Source of the DNA: Nannochloris sp. 'desiccata'
Lineage: Eukaryota > Chlorophyta > Trebouxiophyceae > Chlorellales > Chlorellaceae
Assembly: GCA_019044685.2 (NCBI GenBank)
Contig: JAGTXX020000005.1
Span: forward strand, 496,001-560,000
Length of the DNA: 64,000 nucleotides
Direction: 5' to 3'
Both the position numbers and the translations under genes were made by a program. Shown here piece by piece: positions 56,273 to 64,000 of the stretch; the first letter of the stretch is position 1; each line of letters begins with the position of its first letter. The notes below the pieces were generated by a model. The model was not told the DNA's origin and searched no databases. It saw nothing but the letters and a program-made list of their open reading frames with translations.

Positions 56273-56714
56273 ATTGGAAAGCTAAGATTTGATGCTATCG
56301 GAGGCTACTGCCTAGAGATTCAAAGGATGCCGTTTTGTAAGAGGAGCGTGAATTGAAATTTAAATCAGTGAGCTGGGCTCTCTATGTTATAAACACTAAT
56401 GCTATTTATTATATTAATTTTCTAATAAATTTCAACAATTGCATGCATATGATTCCGCCGCCTTGAAAAATAGTTCACTTTGCTGCTTTGCTTCTGTATT
56501 CAAAGCAGGCAAACGGTGTTGGCTTCCTCCTGCTTCACTAACGCGAAGTTGCATCCATTCTAAACCATTACTTTGCATTTTTTCCTGCCTTGGAAACTTA
56601 ATTGCATGACATATCTTAAGCAGCCTCTCAGGTAAATTTATTCTCCCCTTCTCCACACAACTTTGAACTTTGGATCACCGACGTTGCCTCCCCAAAAGTA
56701 TATTTATTACAGAA
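56273..56714. other. spacer with a minus-strand coding-like stretch
   Basis: The minus strand at 56432-56656 is open and coding-like (KGRINLPERLLKICHAIKFP ... SQHRLPALNTEAKQQSELFF) but lacks an ATG before residue 27; a stop codon precedes it. The first ATG would give 48 residues ending FKAAESYACNC. Possibly the 3' part of a small gene whose first exon I could not locate; the start of the small CPIC gene faces it. Confidence 0.35.
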
Positions 56715-56912
56715 ATGGTCTGCCCAATCTGTGTGACGTCGGCTATTATAGCTAACGCTCCAGCTATTGTCGCTGGTGTAGCAGGCACTGCAGCAGCTGT
56801 CCAAGGCAAGAAAATGTACAAAAGGGTTCAAGACAAGGGTAAAATTGTGTTATCTCAGACACCACCCAAAATTTCAAGACCGCCACCTCCCCCACCCCAG
56901 GGCAAGGACTAA
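56715..56912 (+). CDS. small CPIC protein, hydrophobic
   Basis: Intronless, 65 residues from the ATG at 56715. The N-terminus MVCPICVTSAIIANAPAIVA has a Cys-x-x-Cys and a hydrophobic stretch that continues VAGVAGTAAAVQGKKMYKRV, then a Lys-rich and poly-Pro tail (KISRPPPPPPQGKD). It could be a small one-helix membrane protein. TGTAA at 57031-57035. I do not recognise a family. Confidence 0.55.
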   Translation: MVCPICVTSAIIANAPAIVAGVAGTAAAVQGKKMYKRVQDKGKIVLSQTPPKISRPPPPPPQGKD

Positions 56913-57087
56913 AATAGAAAATAGGGAAGATAGGAGATAGGGAATGTTTTGATTGCTAGTATAGTAGACGACCTCGTGAATGACTTTGATTACACAGCCA
57001 AGTGATTTGATTTGAGTATAGAAGTTTGAATGTAAAATGTAGAAACGAATTAAATAAAGAAATGACACGAAGGAACAAAAATATAAT

Positions 57088-57992
57088 TTATAAAATCTTT
57101 TTTCTAACAAAGAACTTGCGCAAGCTCCATATTTGCATCACTGCCATACCTACACAAATCATCAACGCACCTACGCTGCACCATGCTACGCGAGAATTCG
57201 TGAGCTCTGCAAACAAAGTGAAAACAAGAAAAAAGTAAGTTTGACGCTCCACCGCAAAGAATTGAAAAATTAAAAAAAAAAACGTTCGTTTCTTCTTTTA
57301 CCATTAACATCACGCATCTGCTCCTCTTTCCTGCGAATATTCTGCAATTCCAAATGAATATTATGCACAGAATCCTCTAAACGAAGTAATTCAGTGTGCA
57401 CACTATCCAAGTTATCTTTCTTTGCAAGAGTTTCGAAACTTGTGGCTTCGACGCCTTCACGCCATTTTAACGCAATTCGAGTGCTCTGCGCAACCTGATA
57501 ACCTGTTTGGAAATTAATTTTAGAAGCAAGAAGTAAAAGGTTGAAGGGTGGATTATGGTATTCAGTATTGAATGCGGGAAAATGAATGCAAAAGAGAAGC
57601 AAGACAATAGAAATAGTGAGCGGTAGCTGTTATTAATTTTTTAGTTGCCGTCAAAACTTACTTTTAGAGGTAAAGCAGAGTCTATATTCTCCTTCCATGG
57701 GATGTTCAATGGTGAAATCATTCGCTGCACTATCCTTCATTTCGAAGACCAGTTCACCAAGAGGGCTTTCTACCTTAATATTAAGAGGGACTTTGTTCAC
57801 AGGATTGTCCTTGTTGAAAGCTTCATAATGCGCTGAAATCATAGCATCTACGTCCATGACCTCTTTAAAGACACATTTGGTTTGGAAGACCATGTCAAAC
57901 TCGATTGCAGAAGTAGGTGGTGAAAGGAAAAGCATACAAGCTGCCAGAAGCAGTGTGCAACGTGTTGCAGTTGAAGATGGCCTTCTGATCAT
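57088..57992 (-). CDS. p24/EMP24 family cargo receptor
   Basis: Exons 57662-57992, 57302-57502 and 57088-57206 give 216 residues. A signal peptide (TRCTLLLAACMLFLSPPTSA) leads into the GOLD domain: QTKCVFKEVMDVDAMISAHY ... SPLGELVFEMKDSAANDFTI ... GEYRLCFTSKS. The two Cys form the expected disulfide. A coiled coil follows (LRLEDSVHNIHLELQNIRR), then a TM helix (VGALMICVGMAVMQIWSL) and a short tail RKFFVRKKIL with Phe-Phe and Lys-Lys sorting signals. p24 proteins cycle between ER and Golgi in COPII and COPI vesicles. Only the splice (intron 1 within SKS) restores the domain end. Confidence 0.93.
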
Positions 57993-58420
57993 TTTTACTT
58001 GCTTTAATAAGGCTAGATTGGAAGCTCTTGTTAACCACAGAGATTCGCAAGACAGGTATGATGCAACTAGATAGTAAAAAGAAATTAAGTTGTATCCAAC
58101 TTAGTCTTTGTTCATTCAAAAGCTGATTCTAAAATGAATAGTGTGAAGATAAATGGAGCAGTGGCGCACTGCGCAGCTGCACTTTATACTAGTGCAACCT
58201 TCCTACTTATCTGTTTTGTTGTTCATGAATCCTTGCGATCCCTATAAAGTGAGAGATTTGCTCGCCTGTGTTGTGTTTGGAATTTTTAAGAAAAGAAATC
58301 AAGAACAATGAAATAAGGCAATGCCATTGGACTTCTTCAATCCGTGACACAGCAATTGATCCATATATATACACGCAGCTCTCAGGGCATTGATTTTGGC
58401 CTGCGGGCCCATAACACGAA
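57993..58420. promoter_or_regulatory. divergent region, p24 / CBM20-GDPD
   Basis: 428 bp between diverging starts. No gene seen; GATCCATATATATACACGC near 58360 resembles a TATA box for the plus-strand gene, about 60 bp upstream of its ATG. Confidence 0.45.
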
Positions 58421-60571
58421 ATGGAGGAACCCTCAATAGGAGAGTCAATCACAGCAGAATTAGACAAGTCTTTCGTCACGCTTACAATCAAAGCCAAAGC
58501 TTCTTCCGTGTACACCCGTATAGCTCTTGTAGGTGATGCCCCCGAGCTAGGAGCGTGGGACTTATCCAAATCTCTCCTCCTTGACTCTGAAATTATAGAC
58601 ACAGATGACGAGGGTACAATTGCATGGTCCTCTAAACCCTTACAGATAGCTACATCACGCTTTCCACTAAAGCTCCGATTCCTAGCAAATGGTCACCGAT
58701 CTTCCCCGAATACGAGGCCTTTAGTTTGGGACTTGATCAGTCGAAGAATATGGACGCCCCCCGAAAACGGAGAGGTCACCTTTTGTTTTGAGCCAACTCC
58801 GGACGATAGCGATAGTGGATGGGTTCACCGCGCTGGTGTAGGTGCGTTCCAACTACGTGTTGGTCAACCTCCAGGCAGCGTGGAACCTTTAGTCTCTTTA
58901 TATCCCGAATTTAAAGACATCCCGCATCGAGTTGAATTATATGAAGCGAGAGGGAGAGACCCAGCAGTGCCCCAGGGAAAAGTATTCGCCAGAATAGGTA
59001 GAAACGCAGAGAACGAAGGTGGATGCCATGAAGATAACGCAGCTACTTATCTATTGAATGCTCAATCTCTGGATGCGTTAGAATTTCGAATTGACGTCAC
59101 CGCTTTGTCAGATGGATCACTAATTGCTCGCGGATTCGTGCCTTCACAAGCTCTTGCCCCATTGGAAGGTTCCCTTAGTGCAGCATTGATATCTCCTGCT
59201 GAATTAGTCCATGCTGGTACCTTTCGTGCTGCATTCCTCGTTGTAACTGAACTCTCCCACCGTTATAACAACCTCGGGGGATTACAACGATCACGATGGG
59301 TACCTAATGCACCTACTTTGGATATTGGACATCGTGGATCTGGTGCGAGTCGCGTTCAAGGTCATTCTGTACGTGAAAATACACTTCTTTCCTTCCAAAA
59401 GGCAGCGTTAAACCACTCTGATTATATCGAGTTCGATGTTCATGTCACCGCTGATGGGGAGGTAGTTGTTCATCATGATTTTGAAGTTAAGGTATCCTTG
59501 GGTGGGGATAAAGAGGAACTCCGTATTGCTGTGTCTACATTGCGTTCCCAACAGCTTCTCTCCCCTGAATTCAGCCGGCATATGATCACACCAACTGAAC
59601 ACCTTCAACGCCCCGCCATTGACGTTGAAAGAAGCAAAAGAAATCATACTTTGAAAAGAACGATGACCAGTGCAGAGGATATGTTTCATTCAATTTTCAA
59701 TAAGCCGCATCATGCGATGAGTAGAGAAGACTCTCCAGATGCAGCAGACCCATCACTACCTGCTCGAGCGTTTTTATCAGACCGAATTGCTTCCTTAAGG
59801 GAAGCCTTTGCACGTACCCCTAGTTGGCTGGGTTTCAATATTGAGCTTAAATATCCGACCGAAGCAGAGATGACTGCTATGGGAGCTCGTTTTTATAGTA
59901 GAAATTACTTTGTTGATGCGGTATTGAAAGTCGTTCTTGAAGCTGCAGCGGGGCGAAGGGTTATTTTTTCAACTTTTGATCCTGATTGTGCGACTTTATT
60001 AAGCTTAAAACAGCCACGATACCCGGTATTGTTCCTTTCTTGTGGTGGAACAAAGATATTTGATGATCCAAGAATGAATTCGCTGGAAGCAGCGATTGAT
60101 TTTGCTCTTGGTTCTCAGTTACAGGGTGTTGTGGCTGAAGCGACGTCGGTATTGGATCGATTGGAAGAGGTTGTCGCTATGTGTCACCGTCGTGGATTAT
60201 TTCTGTTCACCTGGGGCGAGATAAACAACGACATGACAGCTTATTTAAAACAAAAAACAGCTGGAGTTGATGCAATCATCATGGACGACATAGCTAGGAT
60301 AGCAAAAGCGACGGAGAAAAAAATCAGTTTGTTCGCTCAAAAACATCTGAGAAGTCCTGCTTCAAGGCTGGAATTGAATATGGTTGGACGTGGAAGTGAT
60401 TTGAATTTACGCGAGTTTGATAGACTGTCCAGTTCGTTGAGTATATTGGCTATTAGTCCCGTAGGGAGTCCGCATGCATCAGCAGGAGGCCTTCATTACT
60501 CAAGTGGGTTGTTTGCCCCGAGCCCTAAAAGCAGTGCAGTCACCCCAACAGTGGGGTCTACCTCTGCTTAG
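58421..60571 (+). CDS. glycerophosphodiester phosphodiesterase with CBM20 starch-binding domain
   Basis: Intronless, 716 residues. The N-terminal CBM20 (about 15-130) shows VTLTIKAKASSVYTRIALVG, DAPELGAWDLSKSLLLD and a Trp before FEPT, as in starch-binding modules. The GDPD barrel starts near 300: LDIGHRGSGASRVQGHSVREN with the catalytic HRG, then NTLLSFQKA, YIEFDVHVTADGEVVVHHDF with the E-x-D and H ligands. A roughly 70-residue Ser/Lys-rich insert (KRNHTLKRTMTSAEDMFHSI) lies in the middle of the barrel. The end has ITWGEINND-like FTWGEINNDM. This is the GPCPD1/GDE5 architecture, which cleaves glycerophosphocholine and similar diesters. The head suggests binding to starch or glycogen. No signal or transit peptide. 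Confidence 0.92.
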   Translation: MEEPSIGESITAELDKSFVTLTIKAKASSVYTRIALVGDAPELGAWDLSKSLLLDSEIIDTDDEGTIAWSSKPLQIATSRFPLKLRFLANGHRSSPNTRPLVWDLISRRIWTPPENGEVTFCFEPTPDDSDSGWVHRAGVGAFQLRVGQPPGSVEPLVSLYPEFKDIPHRVELYEARGRDPAVPQGKVFARIGRNAENEGGCHEDNAATYLLNAQSLDALEFRIDVTALSDGSLIARGFVPSQALAPLEGSLSAALISPAELVHAGTFRAAFLVVTELSHRYNNLGGLQRSRWVPNAPTLDIGHRGSGASRVQGHSVRENTLLSFQKAALNHSDYIEFDVHVTADGEVVVHHDFEVKVSLGGDKEELRIAVSTLRSQQLLSPEFSRHMITPTEHLQRPAIDVERSKRNHTLKRTMTSAEDMFHSIFNKPHHAMSREDSPDAADPSLPARAFLSDRIASLREAFARTPSWLGFNIELKYPTEAEMTAMGARFYSRNYFVDAVLKVVLEAAAGRRVIFSTFDPDCATLLSLKQPRYPVLFLSCGGTKIFDDPRMNSLEAAIDFALGSQLQGVVAEATSVLDRLEEVVAMCHRRGLFLFTWGEINNDMTAYLKQKTAGVDAIIMDDIARIAKATEKKISLFAQKHLRSPASRLELNMVGRGSDLNLREFDRLSSSLSILAISPVGSPHASAGGLHYSSGLFAPSPKSSAVTPTVGSTSA

Positions 60572-61353
60572 AAGATTACTATATATACTATTTAATACGC
60601 ATTGCGCAATGCGATGATTGATAATTGATTTTTATTAAAGAAAATTAAAGAAAGAAACGAGTGAGCAGGAGGGAGCGTCTTCTCTTTTTGCAATGCTTGC
60701 TCTTTCTTTCTCGCTCTAGTGATAGGTATTCTCTCTCTCTCTCTTGCTTTTCCCCCATCCTAATTTTCTCCTTTCTACTTCAAGCTGTGCTCCCTTTGCT
60801 GTCACTTATTACTTCTCAAGCTATTCTTTCTTTCTTTAATAATTTCTTACCCAACAACTTTTTTGATATAAAAATTTGCAGCGTTGCTTTTCTTTCCCTT
60901 GTAATGAGAATTTCCTGTAATTTCATTTCTAAACTTGGTGGTGCCGCAATGGCCGCAGCAATTTTATGTTATATATAGAAAATGCACATGCCTCTTTGAA
61001 CCTTGGCACACGTTTACGCAACTGAGCTCAGATGAAATCTGTGCACTTTGGTTCAATTGCGGACTCCTGTGTTGCAGAGACCAATCTTGTATGACTGTAT
61101 AACTTTGTACATATTGCCTTGTTGTTTTAGATTTATATAGGCATTACGCGTTATTACAAGCGTCTGAAATCGGTGAAGCTTTTTGTGATGTGATCCTGCA
61201 AAAATGGCAGGGAAACCAGAGATCGGAGGATTTTCGAAAAAAAAGTGTGAAAATCCAAAATTAACCTTTAGATGCCATTCACCAGTATAAAGCTCTGCAA
61301 CCAACCAACAATTATCATCACGAGATATGTATTTTTTTTTTTATTTCCCCTCA
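60572..61353. other. convergent spacer
   Basis: 782 bp between the CBM20-GDPD and RNF10 3' ends, T/C-rich. A frame at 60661-60978 is a T-rich run of Leu/Ser/Phe with no signature. Nothing else seen. Confidence 0.5.
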
Positions 61354-63756
61354 TTATCTTCGATGAGAGGTTGATAGTAACATTATCTTTTTCCCTTTCT
61401 TTTTACCACCGATACCCCCTTCACCAGCACGAGAAGGTGCTAGAGCAGCGTCTATTTGAGCTGAAATACCACTAGTATTGCTATGGCTACCCCAAACTCC
61501 ACCTGTAGTCGGAGGAGACTCTCGCCCAGGCCAGGCAGCTACACCAGCAATAGACACACCAGGACTAGAAGCACCCCATGGAGGTATCGATGGGCTGCCG
61601 AGTCCTTCACCTAATGCAGGGCCAGTTGCTGCAAAGCCCATTTTCGCAATTCGAGCAAAACTAATGCCACCACCACCACCACCGGCACTGTTGCCGCCTG
61701 GGACCGAGGATGATGATGACGACGGCGATGCGCCAGCAGCAGCAGCAGTTTCATCTTCCTCACCTCCAAATACCAGCTCCCCGGAAGTTCTAGGAACAGG
61801 GACAGGGTCACTTGAAGCTCCAGGTAACGGCATAGCAGCGAGTTCTTCAGCAGATGGCCCTGCAGCAGCTGCCGCTTTTGCTGACGCCATTGATTTTGCT
61901 TTTAGAGTCTCTCTACGATTTTTTCTCGCCTCTAATTTTGCTATTTGCACACGTTTTTTTTCTCGTTGCATCAATTCACCTTCAAATGGAACCAAAGCTT
62001 CTGCTGGAAGGATTCTCCTCATGTCTATTTCACAAAGTTTAAATGATCCACCGAGAGGCAGATGACCACAACATGATTTCAACTTTTTTCTGGTTGTTTC
62101 ATTCTGTTGTATTTCTTCAAGGTCTAATACTGGAGCAGTGATTTCATGGGGTAACGATGTGTAGCAACCACCTGCATATTCTGTAAGCATCTTCATATTG
62201 AGAGGGCAGAGAAAAATGAGCTGACCGTCTATTGATTCATAAAAATAAAATTCAGATGTTGACGGTGGTGGCGGAGCAGCTGACGACGGGATAGCAAAAG
62301 AAAAAGGAGGAGGAAGAGCGGTAGTAGTAGTAGAGATAGCCGGTGCATTGATATTGGTATTGAGAGAATCTAGACTAAGAGAAGAAGGGGTTGCTTTCTC
62401 TACAGTGGCATCAATCTTCTGCATTGTTGTTGTGGGAGCCTCCTCCTTGATTAAAGAAAGAACCGGGAAGGCTTCTTCCAATGCATGCACTGCTACAGAT
62501 TTCGTATGCCTCTTTTCTTCCTCTCTGCTCGCTACCTCTGCCACTCGCTTCACAGTTTCCATCGCTTCTTTCCCAGCCAACTCCGCTGCGGCAAGTGCGC
62601 CCCCAGCAAGTTCTGCCGCTGCCTCCTCGTCATCCAATTTCTCTATTAACAGTCTTTGTCTCCTCTCTGTCCACGCTCTCGCTCTATTTGCAATGGCGTC
62701 TATCGCAGCAAGTATAGGTGGTACTTCATAGGTAGCGTCGAGTCCTCCTTCTGCTAGTAGCTGGACAGATTTTTTAGATAATATTTTGACTCGGCGGGAC
62801 CACAGCGGTAATGGATCTGAGACAGCTGTGAATTTTGCATAAAGATTGCACGGAACGTCTTCTTCTTTATCTTCATTATTATTTCCATATTGATGTAGCT
62901 CATTAGATTGGTTTGAAGTACTTAATTGAACATTTCCTCCTTGCCAAGCAGGAGCAGCAGCAGCACTAGCGGGATTAGGAACAGGTCCGCCGCCACCACC
63001 ACCACCGCCACCACCACCACCAGCATGTATTCTTCTATTTCCGCTATAAAGGTGCGTTTTCTGCTCATCTCCAGCTCCCACCGGGCAAGGTATGATACTA
63101 TCTATCCCTCTCTTCAACAATCTCAATCTAATACAATCTCCCGTACCCACTACAATATTACTCACTTGTCTAATAGTCACTGGCCGTAGTTCTCGAGCGG
63201 CGACTTGCGTTGTACACACAGGACAAGCACTAGAAACCCTAAGCTCAGGTCCACCTTGACTGATCATATGCGCCATAATAGCTTCCTCGGAGAAGATGTG
63301 ACCACAGGGTGTGATACAGGGGCAGAGAGGGGGTCCTAAAGTTATTGGGCATTGAATTTCCGAGGTGGTAATAACATCGACGGCGGCTATATCATCCCAA
63401 TTGAGCATTAAGTCAGGGTCGGCTTCATATTTGTGTATTTCTGAAGCGTTTGAGATGATGAACCTGAAATTTGCTTGGAGGAATTTGGTGCGATCGTAGG
63501 CTGCAGGACGGGAAGAGCGTGAGGAGTGTTGTTGAGCAGGGCGGCGACGATTAGGAGTAGCTGCTGTTTGTTGGGTCTCACGAACGCCGCTTTGGAAGTT
63601 TAGTAAATGGTTTGCATTGGCAGTTCCCCTCTGCTGTCGGCGTTGGGTTCCTCTGCCAGAGCTGGTGGCTGCAACAGGGATATCATTAGAAGCCAGATCA
63701 CTCAAAGCCACTTCTTGGCCACTATAAGGCGTAGGCTCACTCATTTGAGTATTCAT
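61354..63756 (-). CDS. RNF10: RNF10/MAG2-type RING finger protein
   Basis: Intronless, 800 residues. An Arg/Gln-rich head leads to FLQANFRFIISNASEIHKYE, DPDLMLNWDDIAAVDVITTS, then a C3HC4-type RING at about 136-181 (CPITLGPPLCPCITPCGHIF ... SACPVC). The block CTTQVAARELRPVTIRQVSN follows. The rest includes a helical region with FYFYESIDGQLIFLCPLNMK, CGHLPLGGSFKLCEIDMRRI, a poly-Gly run near 250, and long low-complexity Ala/Glu/Pro parts; the C-terminus is KKKGKKIMLLSTSHRR. These are the RNF10 landmarks. Animal RNF10 is an E3 ligase that ubiquitinates 40S proteins uS3 and uS5 on stalled ribosomes. The Lys-rich terminal motif may help ribosome binding (inference). Confidence 0.92.
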   Translation of the reverse strand: MNTQMSEPTPYSGQEVALSDLASNDIPVAATSSGRGTQRRQQRGTANANHLLNFQSGVRETQQTAATPNRRRPAQQHSSRSSRPAAYDRTKFLQANFRFIISNASEIHKYEADPDLMLNWDDIAAVDVITTSEIQCPITLGPPLCPCITPCGHIFSEEAIMAHMISQGGPELRVSSACPVCTTQVAARELRPVTIRQVSNIVVGTGDCIRLRLLKRGIDSIIPCPVGAGDEQKTHLYSGNRRIHAGGGGGGGGGGGGPVPNPASAAAAPAWQGGNVQLSTSNQSNELHQYGNNNEDKEEDVPCNLYAKFTAVSDPLPLWSRRVKILSKKSVQLLAEGGLDATYEVPPILAAIDAIANRARAWTERRQRLLIEKLDDEEAAAELAGGALAAAELAGKEAMETVKRVAEVASREEEKRHTKSVAVHALEEAFPVLSLIKEEAPTTTMQKIDATVEKATPSSLSLDSLNTNINAPAISTTTTALPPPFSFAIPSSAAPPPPSTSEFYFYESIDGQLIFLCPLNMKMLTEYAGGCYTSLPHEITAPVLDLEEIQQNETTRKKLKSCCGHLPLGGSFKLCEIDMRRILPAEALVPFEGELMQREKKRVQIAKLEARKNRRETLKAKSMASAKAAAAAGPSAEELAAMPLPGASSDPVPVPRTSGELVFGGEEDETAAAAGASPSSSSSSVPGGNSAGGGGGGISFARIAKMGFAATGPALGEGLGSPSIPPWGASSPGVSIAGVAAWPGRESPPTTGGVWGSHSNTSGISAQIDAALAPSRAGEGGIGGKKKGKKIMLLSTSHRR

Positions 63757-64000
63757 GCGAGTTCTATGTATTGATCAGATAAGTGTCATACATCCAAGGC
63801 CATTGTTAGGAGCAAATGAGATTATCACGACGAGAAATCTGTGTGGTTTTTGATAGATTAATCAAACAAATTCTGCAATCGGGACAACAATGAGCGTATC
63901 CTAGCTCCTCCAGACGGCGCTTTACGCTATGAATAAGCAGTGAATCTGCAGGAAATGCCTTCTAAGTGAGTTTTTTGAGGGAAATTTGCTTTCTTCTCAT
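63757..64000. other. upstream of RNF10, window edge
   Basis: 244 bp. No ORF or family signature seen; presumably the RNF10 promoter and possibly part of a divergent neighbour outside the window. Confidence 0.4.

Noticed and set aside
60661..60978. Plus-strand open frame after the CBM20-GDPD
   Set aside because: T/C-rich 3' UTR reading as Leu/Ser/Phe; no family signature.

Overview
The window reads as nuclear DNA of a compact, intron-poor green alga (Chlorophyta, possibly a small trebouxiophyte such as Picochlorum; the lineage is inferred, not proven). Several genes are plant-type: a clade-A-like PP2C, a CBSX-like CBS pair, a plastid phosphohexomutase, a DUF1995 protein, a PILS-like carrier and a plant-type four-TM protein. 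There are about 34 genes in 64 kb. Introns have GT-AG ends (one GC-AG), are mostly 40-190 nt, and usually lie just after the start codon. TGTAA, the chlorophyte poly(A) signal, follows many stop codons. I saw no tRNA, rRNA, CRISPR array, transposase or phage gene.

Layout. 0.5-7 kb: PPAN/SSF1 (+), PILS-like carrier (-), zinc-knuckle/NUMOD3/DUF1995 protein (+), then a probable unannotated exon set (-) at 7.0-7.55 kb. 8-17 kb: DUF2892-like membrane protein (+), unknown protein (-), VOC/glyoxalase protein (+), BolA (-), CBSX (+), amino-acid transporter (+), DEDDy 3'-5' exonuclease (-). 18.8-26.3 kb: unknown four-exon protein (-), cystinosin (+), CobW/ZNG1 GTPase (-), DXO/RAI1 (+), bZIP factor (-). 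26.4-36.6 kb: VPS51 (+), plastid lipocalin-like protein (-), unknown helical plastid protein (+), secreted PQ-repeat protein (-), three-RRM protein (+). 38.7-48 kb: secreted KRRLLQ protein (-), plastid phosphohexomutase (-), four-TM protein (+), clade-A-like PP2C (-). 48.7-64 kb: CLASP (+), MON1 (-), nucleostemin GTPase GNL3 (-), small CPIC protein (+), p24 cargo receptor (-), CBM20-GDPD (+), RNF10 (-).

The genes are mostly unrelated housekeeping functions in alternating orientation, so many share short divergent or convergent spacers. Recurring themes are ribosome biogenesis (PPAN, GNL3), endomembrane traffic (VPS51, MON1, p24, cystinosin), plastid proteins (CBSX, phosphohexomutase, DUF1995, ZNG1-like, two unknowns) and signalling (PP2C, bZIP). 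There is no obvious gene cluster or mobile island. The most informative items are unannotated split genes, odd introns, a palindrome-rich divergent promoter, and unusual domain fusions.
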